Translations under genes and position numbers: made by a program | DNA from: Streptomyces noursei | GTDB lineage: Bacteria > Actinomycetota > Actinomycetes > Streptomycetales > Streptomycetaceae | Reading direction: 5' to 3' | Length of the DNA stretch: 64,000 bases | Assembly (NCBI RefSeq): GCF_016917755.1 | Contig: NZ_CP070326.1 | Span: 2,170,001-2,234,000 of the forward strand | Part shown: one piece after another, positions 16,552 through 25,953 of the stretch | How the letters are laid out: every line of letters starts with the position of its first letter | Numbering within the stretch: the stretch's first letter is position 1 | Notes under the pieces: model-generated | Told to the model about the DNA's origin: nothing | The model's database searches: none | The model's input: the letters and a program-made list of their open reading frames with translations, nothing else

Positions 16552-17040
16552 TCAGCCGGCGTCGGCGCGCCCGGCGGCGAGCGCCTCCGCCAGCCGGTCC
16601 AGGAATTCCCGCTGGGCCGTGACCAGCCGGGCGCGCGCCTGCTGCGGGGTGCACCACGCCACCCGGTCGATCTCCGGGAAGCTGCGGATCACCCCCGAGC
16701 CGCGCGGCCACTCCAGCTCGAAGGTGCCCGGCTCGATCCGGTCCGGGTCGAGGTCGCCCGCGACGGCCCAGACGGTCACCACCTTGCCGCCGGACTGGCG
16801 GACGTCCCCCAGGGGTACGTACCGCCCGTCCGGCGGCGGCATGCCCAGCTCCTCGGCGAACTCCCGGCGGGCCGCGGCCAGCGGCTCCTCCGGCGGTGCG
16901 TACTCGCCCTTGGGCACCGACCAGGCGCCGGCGTCCCGGCGCGCCCACAGCGGGCCGCCCATGTGCGCCAGCAGCACCTCGGTGCCGCCGTCGGCGCCGC
17001 TGCGGTGCAGCAGCAGTCCGGCGCTCCGTTTCCCGGCCAT
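16552..17040 (-). CDS. NUDIX hydrolase
   Basis: 162 aa. The NUDIX box is complete: GEYAPPEEPLAAARREFAEELGM gives the G(x5)E(x7)REUxEExGU pattern around residues 45-67. The segment GGPLWARRDAGAWSVPKGE resembles the family often annotated as putative NUDIX hydrolases next to DNA-repair ligases. ATG 17040 starts right before the domain. It lies 43 bp downstream of ligB on the same strand and may be co-transcribed with it. Confidence 0.9.
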   Translation of the reverse strand: MAGKRSAGLLLHRSGADGGTEVLLAHMGGPLWARRDAGAWSVPKGEYAPPEEPLAAARREFAEELGMPPPDGRYVPLGDVRQSGGKVVTVWAVAGDLDPDRIEPGTFELEWPRGSGVIRSFPEIDRVAWCTPQQARARLVTAQREFLDRLAEALAAGRADAG

Positions 17041-17083
17041 CCTCTCTGGCGCTCCCTTCGTCCCGTTCTCCGCTCCCGACGCG

Positions 17084-18619
17084 TCACCTGTGCGCGGCGA
17101 GCACGGTGTCGAGGGTGTCGGCCTCAGCGGCCGTCTTGTCCTCGCGGTAGCGCACCACACGGGCGAACCGCAGGGTGACGCCGGCCGGGTAGCGGGGCGA
17201 GGTCTGGAGCCCGTCGTAGGCGATCTCCACGACGAGTTCCGGACGGACCGTCACCACATGGCCGTCGTCCGCCACCGCCAGCTGCCCGAGCCGCTCGGTC
17301 TGCCAGCCGAGGGTGGCGTCGGTGAGCCCCTTGAAGGTCTTGCCGAGCATGACGAAGCCGCCGCCTGCGGCCCGCGCCCCGAGGTGCAGGTTGGAGAGCT
17401 TGCCGGTGCGGCGGCCGTGGCCCCACTCCGCCGCCAGGACCACCAGGTCCAGGGTGTGCACGGGCTTCACCTTCAGCCAGGCGGCGCCCCGGCGGCCGGC
17501 GCTGTAGGGCGCGTCGAGGGCCTTGACCACGACGCCCTCGTGGCCGCGGCGCAGGGTGCGGTCGAAGAAGTCCGCGGCGGCGGCGCGCGCGCCGGGGTCG
17601 TCCGGGTCCTCGACGACGCAGCGCCGCACCCGGGTCGACTCCGGTACCAGGGCGGCGAGTTCGGCGTGCCGGCGGTCGCCGGGGAGGTCCAGCAGCGCGC
17701 GGTCGCCGAGCGCGAGGAGGTCGAAGAAGACCGGGGTCAGCGGGAGGGCGGCGCGGGCCGCTGCGACGTCCGCCCGGGAGCCGAACCGGCCGGCGACCCG
17801 CTGGAACGGCACCGGGCGCCCGTCCGCGCCCAGCGCGATCACCTCGCCGTCGAGGACGAGGCGCTCGGCGGGCAGTTCCCGGACCAGGGCGGTGACCTCG
17901 GGCAGCCGGTCGGTGACCTCGTCCAGGGTGCGGGTGTGGATCCGGACGTGCGGGCCGTCCCGGTGCACCTGCACCCGGATGCCGTCGAGCTTCTCCTCCA
18001 CCGCGCAGCGGCCGAGCCGGTCGATCGCCTCGGCCACGGACGCGGCGGTCCGCGCAAGCATCGGCCCGACCGGCCGGCCGACGGTGAGCCGGAATCCGGC
18101 CAGCGCCGGCGGGCCGTCGGAGAGCAGGGTCCGGGCCACGTCGGGCAGTGAGCCGGCGAGCATCACGGCGCGCCGCACCGCGTCCGGGGGCGCGCCGGTG
18201 GCGGCGGCGAGCCCTTCGAGGGCGAGCGCGTCCAGCGCGCCCTGCCGGACCTCGCCGGTCAGCAGCCCGTGCAGGAACCGCTGCTCCTGGTCGGTGGCGG
18301 CGGCGAGCAGGCCGCCGACCAGCCGCCGCCGCTCGTCCTGGGCGCCGGGGCCGGCGACCCCGGCCAGCGCGGTCAGCGCGGCGTCCACGTCGCGGACGGT
18401 GAGGGTGGGCCGGTCGGCGGGCGGCGGCGGGTCGCGCAGCGCGCTCCAGCCGACGCCGATCCGGCCCTGGGGCAGCCGCCCGGCCAGGTAGGGGATGACC
18501 AGCGGCGCGTCCACCGGGTCCGCGGCCGAGAACAGCCCGGCCAGCAGCGCGGTCTTCCGCGACCGGGCCGAGGTGGCGGCGACCTCCGCCGACACCCGGG
18601 CGAGAGCGGCGAGCAACAT
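17084..18619 (-). CDS. ligB: ATP-dependent DNA ligase LigB
   Basis: 511 aa, close in length and sequence to mycobacterial LigB. The adenylated lysine is in AVEEKLDGIRVQVHRDG (K210). Further ligase motifs are LVLDGEVIAL, FDLLALG, GHEGVVVKA and WLKVKPVHTLDLVV, followed by the OB-fold C-terminal part with FVMLGKTFKGLTD. The N-terminal 190 residues are the helical DNA-binding domain. The start is placed at ATG 18619 because earlier sequence is not ligase-like. It acts in nick sealing during repair and is not the replicative NAD ligase. Confidence 0.95.
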   Translation of the reverse strand: MLLAALARVSAEVAATSARSRKTALLAGLFSAADPVDAPLVIPYLAGRLPQGRIGVGWSALRDPPPPADRPTLTVRDVDAALTALAGVAGPGAQDERRRLVGGLLAAATDQEQRFLHGLLTGEVRQGALDALALEGLAAATGAPPDAVRRAVMLAGSLPDVARTLLSDGPPALAGFRLTVGRPVGPMLARTAASVAEAIDRLGRCAVEEKLDGIRVQVHRDGPHVRIHTRTLDEVTDRLPEVTALVRELPAERLVLDGEVIALGADGRPVPFQRVAGRFGSRADVAAARAALPLTPVFFDLLALGDRALLDLPGDRRHAELAALVPESTRVRRCVVEDPDDPGARAAAADFFDRTLRRGHEGVVVKALDAPYSAGRRGAAWLKVKPVHTLDLVVLAAEWGHGRRTGKLSNLHLGARAAGGGFVMLGKTFKGLTDATLGWQTERLGQLAVADDGHVVTVRPELVVEIAYDGLQTSPRYPAGVTLRFARVVRYREDKTAAEADTLDTVLAAHR

Positions 18620-18742
18620 ACGGTCATCGTGCCCCCGCGGCGCCGCCACCGCTCCCGCAACGGACCGGCCCTCGAACCCGCACCCGAGCACCCGGCCCGA
18701 GCAGCCGCGCCGACCGGACCGCCGGGGCGCTACCGTGAGGAG

Positions 18743-19459
18743 GTGACCGCGCCCCGTGTCCCGGAACCCTTCGACGCCGCCGGGAGCACCTCCCGCCCGG
18801 GCCCCGTCACCCACGTCTGGTACGCCGCGTACGGCTCCAACACCCACCCGGAACGGCTCGACTGCTACCTCGCCGGGGGCCGTCCGCCGGGCGGGCGGCG
18901 GGATGTCCCGGGATGCCGCGATCCCCGTCGGCCGCGGCGCAGCGCGCCGGTACTGCTGCGCGGGCGGCTGCACTTCGCCACCGAGTCCGCGGTGTGGACC
19001 GGCGGCCGGGCCTTCTACGACCCCGAGGCGGAAGGCGAACTCCCCGCCCACGCCTATCTCCTGACGGTTTCTCAGTTCTCCGACATCGCGGCGCAGGAGA
19101 TGTACCGGGAGCCGGACCGGGACCTGGACCTGACGCGGGTGCTGGCCCGCGGGCGCGACCGGCTGGGCCCCGGCCGCTACGAGACGCTGGTCTGCGCCGG
19201 TCTCCTCGACGGCCACCCGGTGCTGACCTTCACCGCCCCCTGGCGCAGCACCGAGGTCCCGCCCAACCCGCCCGCCGCCGCCTATCTGCGCCATATCGCG
19301 GCGGGCATCGGCGCCGCGCACGGCTGGCCCCCGCACCGGACCGCGGCGTATCTCGCCACGTGCCCGGGGGTACACCCTCGGTGGTCGGCACCCAAGATCG
19401 CGGCCCTGCTGACCGCGGACCCGGCCGCCCCGCCCGCGCCGTCCCGACTTGCGGAATGA
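18743..19459 (+). CDS. gamma-glutamylcyclotransferase-like (GGCT/AIG2 fold) protein
   Basis: 238 aa. WYAAYGSNTHPERL carries the YGSN motif of the GGCT superfamily. Later segments (FATESAVWTGGRAFYDP, AHAYLLTVSQFSDI) follow the same fold. Streptomyces relatives are often labelled histone deacetylase without good reason. GTG 18743 directly follows a strong GAGGAGG box, which is unusually close, so the true start is uncertain. It is divergent from ligB. Substrate unknown. Confidence 0.75.
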   Translation: MTAPRVPEPFDAAGSTSRPGPVTHVWYAAYGSNTHPERLDCYLAGGRPPGGRRDVPGCRDPRRPRRSAPVLLRGRLHFATESAVWTGGRAFYDPEAEGELPAHAYLLTVSQFSDIAAQEMYREPDRDLDLTRVLARGRDRLGPGRYETLVCAGLLDGHPVLTFTAPWRSTEVPPNPPAAAYLRHIAAGIGAAHGWPPHRTAAYLATCPGVHPRWSAPKIAALLTADPAAPPAPSRLAE

Positions 19460-19521
19460 CCGCGGGTGGAGTTATGCCGGAGTCAGGTGTGGACGTGGCT
19501 TTCGTCTCCCCTGGGTAGGGG

Positions 19522-20862
19522 GTGCACACTGTGCTCTTCACTGACCGCGCGGACGCCGGACGGCGACTGGCCGAGGCGCTGCGCCATGTGGCGAAGGAAA
19601 ATCCCGTCGTCCTGGGTCTGCCGCGGGGCGGAGTCCCGGTGGCCTATCAGGTCGCCCAGGCCCTCGACGCCCCCCTCGATGTGATCGTGGTCCGCAAGCT
19701 CGGCGTCCCGTACCAGCGGGAGCTGGGGTTCGGCGCGATCGGCGAGGGCGGCGTGCGCGTACTGAGCCAGGACATCATCAGCCGGGGCCGGGTCGGCCCC
19801 GAGGACGTCGAGGCGGTGCAGCGCACCGAGGAGGCGGAACTGGCGCGCCAGGCCGAGCGGTTCCGGGCCGGCCGGCCGCGGCGTGCGCTCGACGGCCGGA
19901 CCGTGATCGTGATCGACGACGGCATCGCGACCGGGGCGACGGCGGCGGCCGCCTGCCAGGTGGTCCGCGCCCAGGGTGCGGCCCGGGTCGTGCTGGCGGT
20001 GCCGGTGGCCCCGCCGGACGCCGCCGAGCGCCTGCGCACCGCCGCCGACGAGTTCGTCTGCCTGTCCACCCCCTATGCGTTCTCCGCGGTCGGCGAGTGG
20101 TACCAGGACTTCTCCCAGACGTCGGACGACGAGGTGGTCTCCCTGCTCGCCCAGGCCGCCGCCGGCACCGCGCCCCTGGCCGGTGCGACGGGCGGCAGGC
20201 GGGCCAGGACAGCACACCGCGCCGGTGACTGGGAGGAGGTGCGGGTCGAGGCCGGGCCGGTCGTGCTGACCGGGGACCTCACCCTGCCGGTACCGGGCGG
20301 ACCGGTCGTGATGTTCGCGCACGGCTCCGGTAGCAGCCGGCACAGCCCGCGCAACCGCGCGGTGGCCACCGCGCTGAACCGCGCGGGCCTGGGCACCCTC
20401 CTCTTCGACCTGCTCACCCCGGCCGAGGAGGCCGACCGGGCCAACGTCTTCGACATCGACACGCTGGCCCGGCGCCTGGCCGACGCCACCCGCTGGCTGC
20501 GGGCCCGGGAGTCCGTCCCGATCGGCTACTTCGGCGCGAGCACCGGCGCCGCGGCCGCCCTGCGGGCCGCCGCCTACCCCGACGCGGGCATCGCCGCCGT
20601 GGTCTCCCGCGGCGGCCGGCCCGACCTCGCGGGCCGCTCGCTGCTCTCCTCCGTGGAGGCCCCGACGCTGCTGATCGTCGGCGGCGCCGACACCCTGGTA
20701 CTGGATCTCAACCGTCAGGCACAGTCCGCGCTGACCTGCGAGAACAAGCTCGAAATCGTCCCCGGCGCGACGCACCTCTTCGAGGAGCGGGGCGCCCTGG
20801 AGAAGGTGTCCACGCTGGCCCGCGACTGGTTCACCCGCCACTTCCACCTGCTCCCGGCGTAG
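19522..20862 (+). CDS. phosphoribosyltransferase fused to alpha/beta hydrolase (Rv0571c-like)
   Basis: 446 aa with two domains. Residues 1-210 are a PRTase fold: GLPRGGVPVAYQVA and the PRPP loop VIVIDDGIATGATAAAA. Residues 235-446 are a dienelactone-hydrolase-like alpha/beta hydrolase with VVMFAHGSGSSRHSPRN, nucleophile region GYFGASTGAAAAL, and late Asp/His segments LIVGGADTL and VPGATHLFEE. The same fusion of about the same length is Rv0571c, a member of the mycobacterial DosR dormancy regulon. Two further dormancy-type genes lie next to it. Biochemical role unknown. Confidence 0.9.
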   Translation: MHTVLFTDRADAGRRLAEALRHVAKENPVVLGLPRGGVPVAYQVAQALDAPLDVIVVRKLGVPYQRELGFGAIGEGGVRVLSQDIISRGRVGPEDVEAVQRTEEAELARQAERFRAGRPRRALDGRTVIVIDDGIATGATAAAACQVVRAQGAARVVLAVPVAPPDAAERLRTAADEFVCLSTPYAFSAVGEWYQDFSQTSDDEVVSLLAQAAAGTAPLAGATGGRRARTAHRAGDWEEVRVEAGPVVLTGDLTLPVPGGPVVMFAHGSGSSRHSPRNRAVATALNRAGLGTLLFDLLTPAEEADRANVFDIDTLARRLADATRWLRARESVPIGYFGASTGAAAALRAAAYPDAGIAAVVSRGGRPDLAGRSLLSSVEAPTLLIVGGADTLVLDLNRQAQSALTCENKLEIVPGATHLFEERGALEKVSTLARDWFTRHFHLLPA

Positions 20863-20905
20863 CGGTGGGAGGACGGCGACGACCGGCGCGGAGCCGGCGC
20901 GACCG

Positions 20906-20938
20906 ACAGTGGCCAACGGGCAACCCATTGGCCACTGT
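20906..20938. terminator. bidirectional hairpin terminator
   Basis: A perfect 11-bp stem, ACAGTGGCCAA at 20906-20916 and TTGGCCACTGT at 20928-20938, with an 11-nt loop lies between two convergent genes. There is no T-tract, as is common in Streptomyces. Confidence 0.75.
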
Positions 20939-20956
20939 TGTGCTCGCCCCTGACGG

Positions 20957-22072
20957 CTAGTACCGGAGCGTCCCCGCGATCCCGCCCACTTCGGCGAGCA
21001 CGCCGTCCGGTACGAACCGCACCTCCGCGCCGGTGTCCAGGGAGCGCTCCACGATCGAGTCCACGATGTCGTCGACGGCGTCCCGTTCACCGCTCGCGGC
21101 CGGCATCAGATGGCCGCCGGTGTCCCGAACCGTCTCCCGGTAGTTCTCCTCCACGGCCAGCAGGGCGACCCGCCCGGTCTCCGCGTTCTGCCGGATCTCG
21201 TCCAGCCCGGCCGCGAAGGCCCGCCGACCGCGCGCCCGGTCCAGTTCGGCCAGCACATCGGCGACTTCGGCCTCCGCGCGCTTCTCCGCGTACGGGCGGA
21301 CGGCCTGCCAGAGGGACTCGGGCGGTCCGGCGGCCAGCCCGGCCTGCGGTACCTGCGTCACCGTGACCTTGGTGCCGGTGCCGCCCCGCATGACCGTGCC
21401 CGCGTCGTCGAGGAGCGAGAGCGCCGCCGCCTTGCCGACCACGTACAGCGGCCGGGGGTCGGCCTTGAGCACGGTGGCCAGCGCGGTGTCCGCCTCGCGC
21501 AGGAACTTGCGGGTGTGCTCGTCACGGAAGGTGCTGGGCACCTCGCCCACCTGCAACTGGTCCTCGGGGTCGGGATCGACCAGGCTGCGGGTGAGCGGGA
21601 AGGCGCCGCGCCGCACCTCGGTGAGGCGGTCCAGCGCGCCGCTCCACAGGCTGACGTGGTCGGCGGAGACCGCCAGCACCCAGAAGGGGTGCTCGGCGGC
21701 GTGCGCGGCGACGAGGTTGCGGGTGAGGAAGGTGTCCGAGAGCACCACCCGGGCCGGGACGGTGCGGCCCAGCGACCACACCTGGTGCTCCCCCGGCGCC
21801 GCGAAGAGGACCATGCCCTCCTCGGCATGGGTCAGATCGACCTCCGACGCCGCCTTGTCCAACTGCTCGATGACGTCGATCCGTCGCTCCCTGGAGACGT
21901 CCGGATCGGCCTGCAGCCGGTCCTTGGCCTCGGCGAGCATGTTCCGCAGCAGGACCGGGTCCTGTGCGTTGTCCGGCTCACGGCGATGCGTGGGCATCAG
22001 CACCGACACGGCGGGGTAAGGCCGCTGCCGGCGAAGCTTGGCGAGTTCAGCAGGGCTGAGCGCAGCATGCAT
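20957..22072 (-). CDS. baeRF-type (eRF1-like) dormancy-associated protein, Rv2629-like
   Basis: 371 aa. The N terminus PYPAVSVLMPTHRREPDN and the middle DHVSLWSGALDRLTEV match the bacterial archaeo-eukaryotic release-factor (baeRF) group, to which mycobacterial Rv2629 belongs. Members are thought to act on ribosomes or peptidyl-tRNA, but function here is not established. ATG 22072 is preferred over the start 30 nt earlier because AAGAAGGG sits 6 nt upstream. It diverges from the CBS protein gene, another dormancy-type gene. Confidence 0.8.
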   Translation of the reverse strand: MHAALSPAELAKLRRQRPYPAVSVLMPTHRREPDNAQDPVLLRNMLAEAKDRLQADPDVSRERRIDVIEQLDKAASEVDLTHAEEGMVLFAAPGEHQVWSLGRTVPARVVLSDTFLTRNLVAAHAAEHPFWVLAVSADHVSLWSGALDRLTEVRRGAFPLTRSLVDPDPEDQLQVGEVPSTFRDEHTRKFLREADTALATVLKADPRPLYVVGKAAALSLLDDAGTVMRGGTGTKVTVTQVPQAGLAAGPPESLWQAVRPYAEKRAEAEVADVLAELDRARGRRAFAAGLDEIRQNAETGRVALLAVEENYRETVRDTGGHLMPAASGERDAVDDIVDSIVERSLDTGAEVRFVPDGVLAEVGGIAGTLRY

Positions 22073-22474
22073 CGGAACCCTTCTTTCGGTGAGCGGATTC
22101 ACGGAACGGATTCACGGAACGGATTCACGGATACGGGTTCAAGGAGCGCTGCAGAGCGCGGAATCGAGGAGTCCGGACCGTCCGGAGCAGCCCCTTCGGA
22201 TAGCCTCGCCCGACCCCCGGCGCTCTACCACACTATGAACGATATGCCCGTTTCGCCGGTGGGGCAGCAGGTACGGCGGCAACCGCGTCGCGGCCGTGCA
22301 GCAGCGGGATTTCGGGCCGGTCACCGGCGTCCCGGCCCCGGAAGCGACCTTGCGCCATCCGTGGTGTCATCGAAGGGTGGACGCCCTGCGAACCACGCGG
22401 ACGCCATGCGAAGAACGCTCCGGAGAAGCCCGAGAAGAACCCCCGAGAAGAACGCTGCGACAGCGGGAGGAATC
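22073..22474. promoter_or_regulatory. divergent regulatory region between two dormancy-type genes
   Basis: The 400-bp gap holds a 13-bp tandem repeat, CGGATTCACGGAA, in 2.9 copies at 22094-22131, close to the baeRF start and so in its leader or promoter. A 15-bp near-palindrome TCCGGACCGTCCGGA lies at 22172-22186. Either could bind a DevR/OsdR-type regulator, but I cannot match a known consensus. No gene is visible. Confidence 0.5.
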
Positions 22475-22909
22475 ATGGCCGGCAAGCTGCGAGCCCGGGA
22501 CATCATGACCGGCGGCGTGCAATGCGTCGGCGCGCACCAGTCGTTGCAGGACGCGGCGAAGATGATGCGCGACCTGAAGGTCGGCGCGCTGCCCATCTGC
22601 GGCGACAACAACAGACTGACGGGGATGATCACCGACCGTGACATCGTCATCAAGTGCTGCGCCGAGGGCATCGACCCGTCCACGGTGCAGGCGGGTTCCC
22701 TACAGAGCAAGATCCACTGGATCGACGCCGAGGCGGACGCCGGCGACGTCCTGCGCACCATGGAACAGCACCAGATCAAGCGCCTCCCGGTGATCGACAC
22801 CAAGGGCGGTCACCAGCTGGTGGGCATGATCACCGAGGCCAACCTGGCCAAGAACCTCACCGACGCGCAGGTCGCCGAATTCGCCGCCCGCGTCTACGCG
22901 ACCGCCTGA
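22475..22909 (+). CDS. two-CBS-domain protein (Hrp1/Rv2626c-like)
   Basis: 144 aa made of two CBS domains: ARDIMTGGVQCVGAHQSL with VGALPICGDNNRLTGMITDR, then HQIKRLPVI with LVGMITEANLA. The phrase GALPICGD is shared with mycobacterial Hrp1 (Rv2626c), one of the most strongly induced hypoxia genes. CBS pairs usually sense adenosine nucleotides. The start has GGGAGGAA upstream. Grouped here with relatives of Rv0571c and Rv2629. Confidence 0.92.
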   Translation: MAGKLRARDIMTGGVQCVGAHQSLQDAAKMMRDLKVGALPICGDNNRLTGMITDRDIVIKCCAEGIDPSTVQAGSLQSKIHWIDAEADAGDVLRTMEQHQIKRLPVIDTKGGHQLVGMITEANLAKNLTDAQVAEFAARVYATA

Positions 22910-23063
22910 CGCGCCCGCCCCAGCGGCCGAGGGCGCCCTTTCCGGGCCCGGCACGGCACCCGGTCGCTGGCGGCCCCGGGGCCTCCGCCTTGAGACCGCA
23001 GGCACCAGTACACCGCGAGGCCCGCCCTCCGGGCGAACGACGGGAGTGTGACGACAGGCCCTA

Positions 23064-24283
23064 CTAGAGGTCCGCCTCCTCACCGAGGTAGAGCCCGGCG
23101 AACGCCTTGGCCGCGGCCTCCGAGCCGAGCAGCCGCCGCAGCCGGGCCATGGCCGTCCCGGCGCGGAACCGATCGCCCGACGAGGCGCCGTGCAGCACCT
23201 CGGAGAGCCACTGCGAGAACTCCAGGTACTGCCAGACCCTCCGCAGGCTCGCGGCCGAGTAGCCGGCCAGCCCGCGGTCATCGCCCTTGTAGTGGGCGAT
23301 CAGCGCGTCACCGAGCAACAGGGCGTCGTTGATCGCGAGGTTCATGCCCTTGGCCGCGATCGGCGCGAGCAGGTGCGCCGCGTCCCCGGCCAGGTGCAGC
23401 CGGCCGTAGGTCATCGGCTCCACCACGTAGTTGTGCATCGCCAGCACGGTCTTCTCGCTCAACAGCCCCTCGCGCAGCGGCCAGGCGCCGTCGGCGGCCA
23501 GCCGGAGGTGCAGCTCCGCCCACACCCGCTCGTCCGGCCAGTCCGCGACCCCGTCCCCGGCCGGGACCTCCAGGTAGTAACGGGTGACGTGCGCGCTGCG
23601 CGCCATGTGCGCGCCGAATCCCCGCGGGTGGATGCCGAAGACCACGCCGTCCGCTGACGGCGGCGCCTCGGCCAGCACCGCGAGCCAGGCGACCCCGTGG
23701 TCTGACGGGTGATCCGCGCCCGCCCCTCGGGTATCGCCGCCCGGCTCACCCCGCGCGCCCCGTCGGCGCCGACGATGTGGTCGCAGGCGATCCGGTGCCG
23801 TGCGCCGGTGACCGGATCGCCGAACGAGACCGCGGGGTGCGGCCCGTCGATGTCGTGCAGCCGTACGTCGCGCACCCCGAAGTGCACCGCGCCGCCGGCC
23901 CGGTCCGCGTAGGCGGCGAGCAGATCGCCGACCAACAGCGGCTGCGGATAGACGAAATGCCGCCGCCCCGACAGCCGGGCGGTGCGCACCGGGTGCCGAC
24001 CGCCGTCGAAGCGGAACTCGAACTCCCCCTGGGTATGGGCGCGTTCGAGCAGCCGCTCGGCGAGCCCGTGCCGGGCCAGCGCGCGCACCGCCCACTCCTC
24101 GACGAACCCGGCCCGCGGCCGCCGCTCGATGAACTCCCGGCTCTCCGCCTCCAGTACGACGCAGTCGACACCGGCGGCCCGCAGCACATTGGCCACGGTG
24201 AGCCCGGCGGGCCCGGCCCCGACGATGACGACGGAGGCACGGGAGACGGGCGGGGCGGCGGGACGTGGTGCGGGCGAGGACAC
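23064..24283 (-). pseudogene. pobA: p-hydroxybenzoate 3-monooxygenase-like flavoprotein with a frameshift
   Basis: The N-terminal part (from GTG 24283) has VVIVGAGPAGLTVANVL and HIVGADGARGVSRAAIPEG. The reading frame then breaks at about 23703 and continues in another frame with VAWLAVLAEAPPSADG, HPRGFGAHMARS, and FAD motif LHLAGDAAHLLAPIAAKGMNL. The total length of 1220 nt is one base short of a whole number of codons, so a single deleted base explains it. The combined ~406-aa product matches PobA, which hydroxylates 4-hydroxybenzoate to protocatechuate. Either a natural null allele or a sequencing error. Confidence 0.82.
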
Positions 24284-24767
24284 GGTGGGTGGTTCCCTTC
24301 GGGCCGGGCGGAGGATCGCACGCAGTATGGCGGTTGGCCGAAACCATGCGCTCGGCGCCCCGGCCCCGCTGCCGGTCCGCCACCGCACAATCCCGCACCA
24401 CTGTCGCCATACCCGTACGTACCATCCCTCGGCCGCCCTGCGAAGCCCCCGCGGCCCCCGGCCGGCGCGGTGCCGCCGGCGGCACCGTTGACCAGAGCGG
24501 TCCGGCCGCGCAGAGCGAGGGCCGCCGGGCCCGCTCGGCCCCCCGCAGGAGGGCTGCCCGGGCTCCCCGGCCCACCGGGGCCGTCGCCCGCGCTCGTCCG
24601 CGCATGGTCCCGGCGCGATCCGCGCCCCGACAGCCCCTCGTCGGACGTCCGCGGCCGTTCGACCGTTCACCCGAACGGCCGCCCCGGATCGCCCCGCACC
24701 CGCGGGTCTTACTAGCGTCGAACGACGCAACGCGCCGACTGCGCACCGCCGCCACAAGGAGGCCGCC
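24284..24767. other. divergent intergenic region, no gene seen
   Basis: Nearly 480 bases between the divergent pobA-like gene and the lipoprotein gene. No frame shows a recognisable family. It presumably holds both promoters. Confidence 0.45.
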
Positions 24768-25304
24768 ATGCGGAGGCTGATCGCCGTGCCGACCGTGCTG
24801 CTCGCCCTGGCCGCCGCCGGCTGTGCCGGAGAGGACCGTCAGGGCGCGCCGACCGTCTCGTCCGCATCCGACCCGGGCATGGCCCCGAACGGCACGCCGG
24901 GGCCTCAGGGCTCCCCCACCATCCCGGGCCAGCCGGTGAGCTGCGGCGAGATCGCCGACGTGCTGGGCAAGGCGCACGGCGTCGCGCTGTTCGCGGACCC
25001 CGGCCCGGCCGGCGCGGTGGGCTGCGACGAGGCCCGCGGGGTGATGAAGGAGTTCTTCCTACGGGCACCCCCGCAGACGGCCGGGCAACAAGGGGCGCTG
25101 GCCGTGCGGGGCTGGTCCTGCCAGTACGACGGCGGCCCCACCGGCACCTGGATCACCGACTGCCGACGCGACGAGCGCGAGATGCACACCGAGGACGCCG
25201 GCCGGTCCACCGGCCCCAGCGGCCCGCCGGGCGCGTCCGAACTGCCCGGCCTGCCCGACGAGTCCTCGCCCCCCATGGAGGAGCCGTCGACCACCGACAT
25301 CTAG
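24768..25304 (+). CDS. secreted lipoprotein, function unknown
   Basis: 178 aa. A short signal peptide ends in the lipobox LAAAGC near residue 19. The mature part has a Pro/Gly/Ser-rich linker, a small central region with three cysteines (VSCGEIADVLGKAHG, AVGCDEARG, WSCQYDGG) and a proline-rich tail. AAGGAGG precedes the ATG. No family recognised; likely anchored on the outer face of the membrane. Confidence 0.85.
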   Translation: MRRLIAVPTVLLALAAAGCAGEDRQGAPTVSSASDPGMAPNGTPGPQGSPTIPGQPVSCGEIADVLGKAHGVALFADPGPAGAVGCDEARGVMKEFFLRAPPQTAGQQGALAVRGWSCQYDGGPTGTWITDCRRDEREMHTEDAGRSTGPSGPPGASELPGLPDESSPPMEEPSTTDI

Positions 25305-25332
25305 GGCGCTGACCTCGGGACCCGGCCTCCGC

Positions 25333-25818
25333 CTACGCCTGCGCCTCCGCCATGCCGTGGAACCACGTCGGCCCGGCGTCCAGCGCCTTCTTGATCCGCA
25401 CCAGCGCGTAGTCGTCCAGCTCCGGCAGGGCGTCCATCGCGAACCAGCCGACCTCCAGCGACTCGTCGTCGTTGACCCGCGCCTCGCCGCCGACCGCCCG
25501 GCAGCGCAGCGTCACGTCCAGGAACTGGCACATGTCGCCGTTGGGGTACCGGGTCGGCGGCATGGCCTCGACGAGGACCACGCCCTCGGGGACGACCCGC
25601 ACCGCGGTCTCCTCGTAGACCTCACGGACCGCGGTCTCGGCGGGCTGCTCCCCGGGCTCCGGGATACCGCCGATCACCGACCAGCCGCCGGTGTCCACCC
25701 GCTTGCCCAGCAGCACCCGGCCGGCGTCGTCGAGGACGACCGCGCTCACCCCGGGCAGCCACAGCAACTTGGTGCCGATGTCGGCCCGGAGGTCACGGAT
25801 GAAATCGGGGATTGCCAT
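25333..25818 (-). CDS. NUDIX hydrolase
   Basis: 161 aa. The NUDIX box runs GGIPEPGEQPAETAVREVYEE with catalytic REVYEE around residue 70. The N-terminal LWLPGVSAVVLDDAGRVLLG is typical of small NTP pyrophosphohydrolases of this group. Substrate not readable. It converges with the lipoprotein gene. Confidence 0.9.
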   Translation of the reverse strand: MAIPDFIRDLRADIGTKLLWLPGVSAVVLDDAGRVLLGKRVDTGGWSVIGGIPEPGEQPAETAVREVYEETAVRVVPEGVVLVEAMPPTRYPNGDMCQFLDVTLRCRAVGGEARVNDDESLEVGWFAMDALPELDDYALVRIKKALDAGPTWFHGMAEAQA

Positions 25819-25953
25819 GCCCCGACCCTACGGGACGCCCCCGGACGACTCACCGGACGGCAACGCGTGCGGACCCGCGCAGACCTACCGAGACCGACGG
25901 GGACAGCAGGCCGGGGCCGGGGCCGGGAGGCGACCCGGGCAGCCGCCGCCGCG

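Noticed and set aside
17084..19375. LigB extended N-terminally by 250 residues
   Set aside because: The extra part is antisense to the GGCT-like gene and low complexity; LigB relatives begin at the MLLAALARV position.
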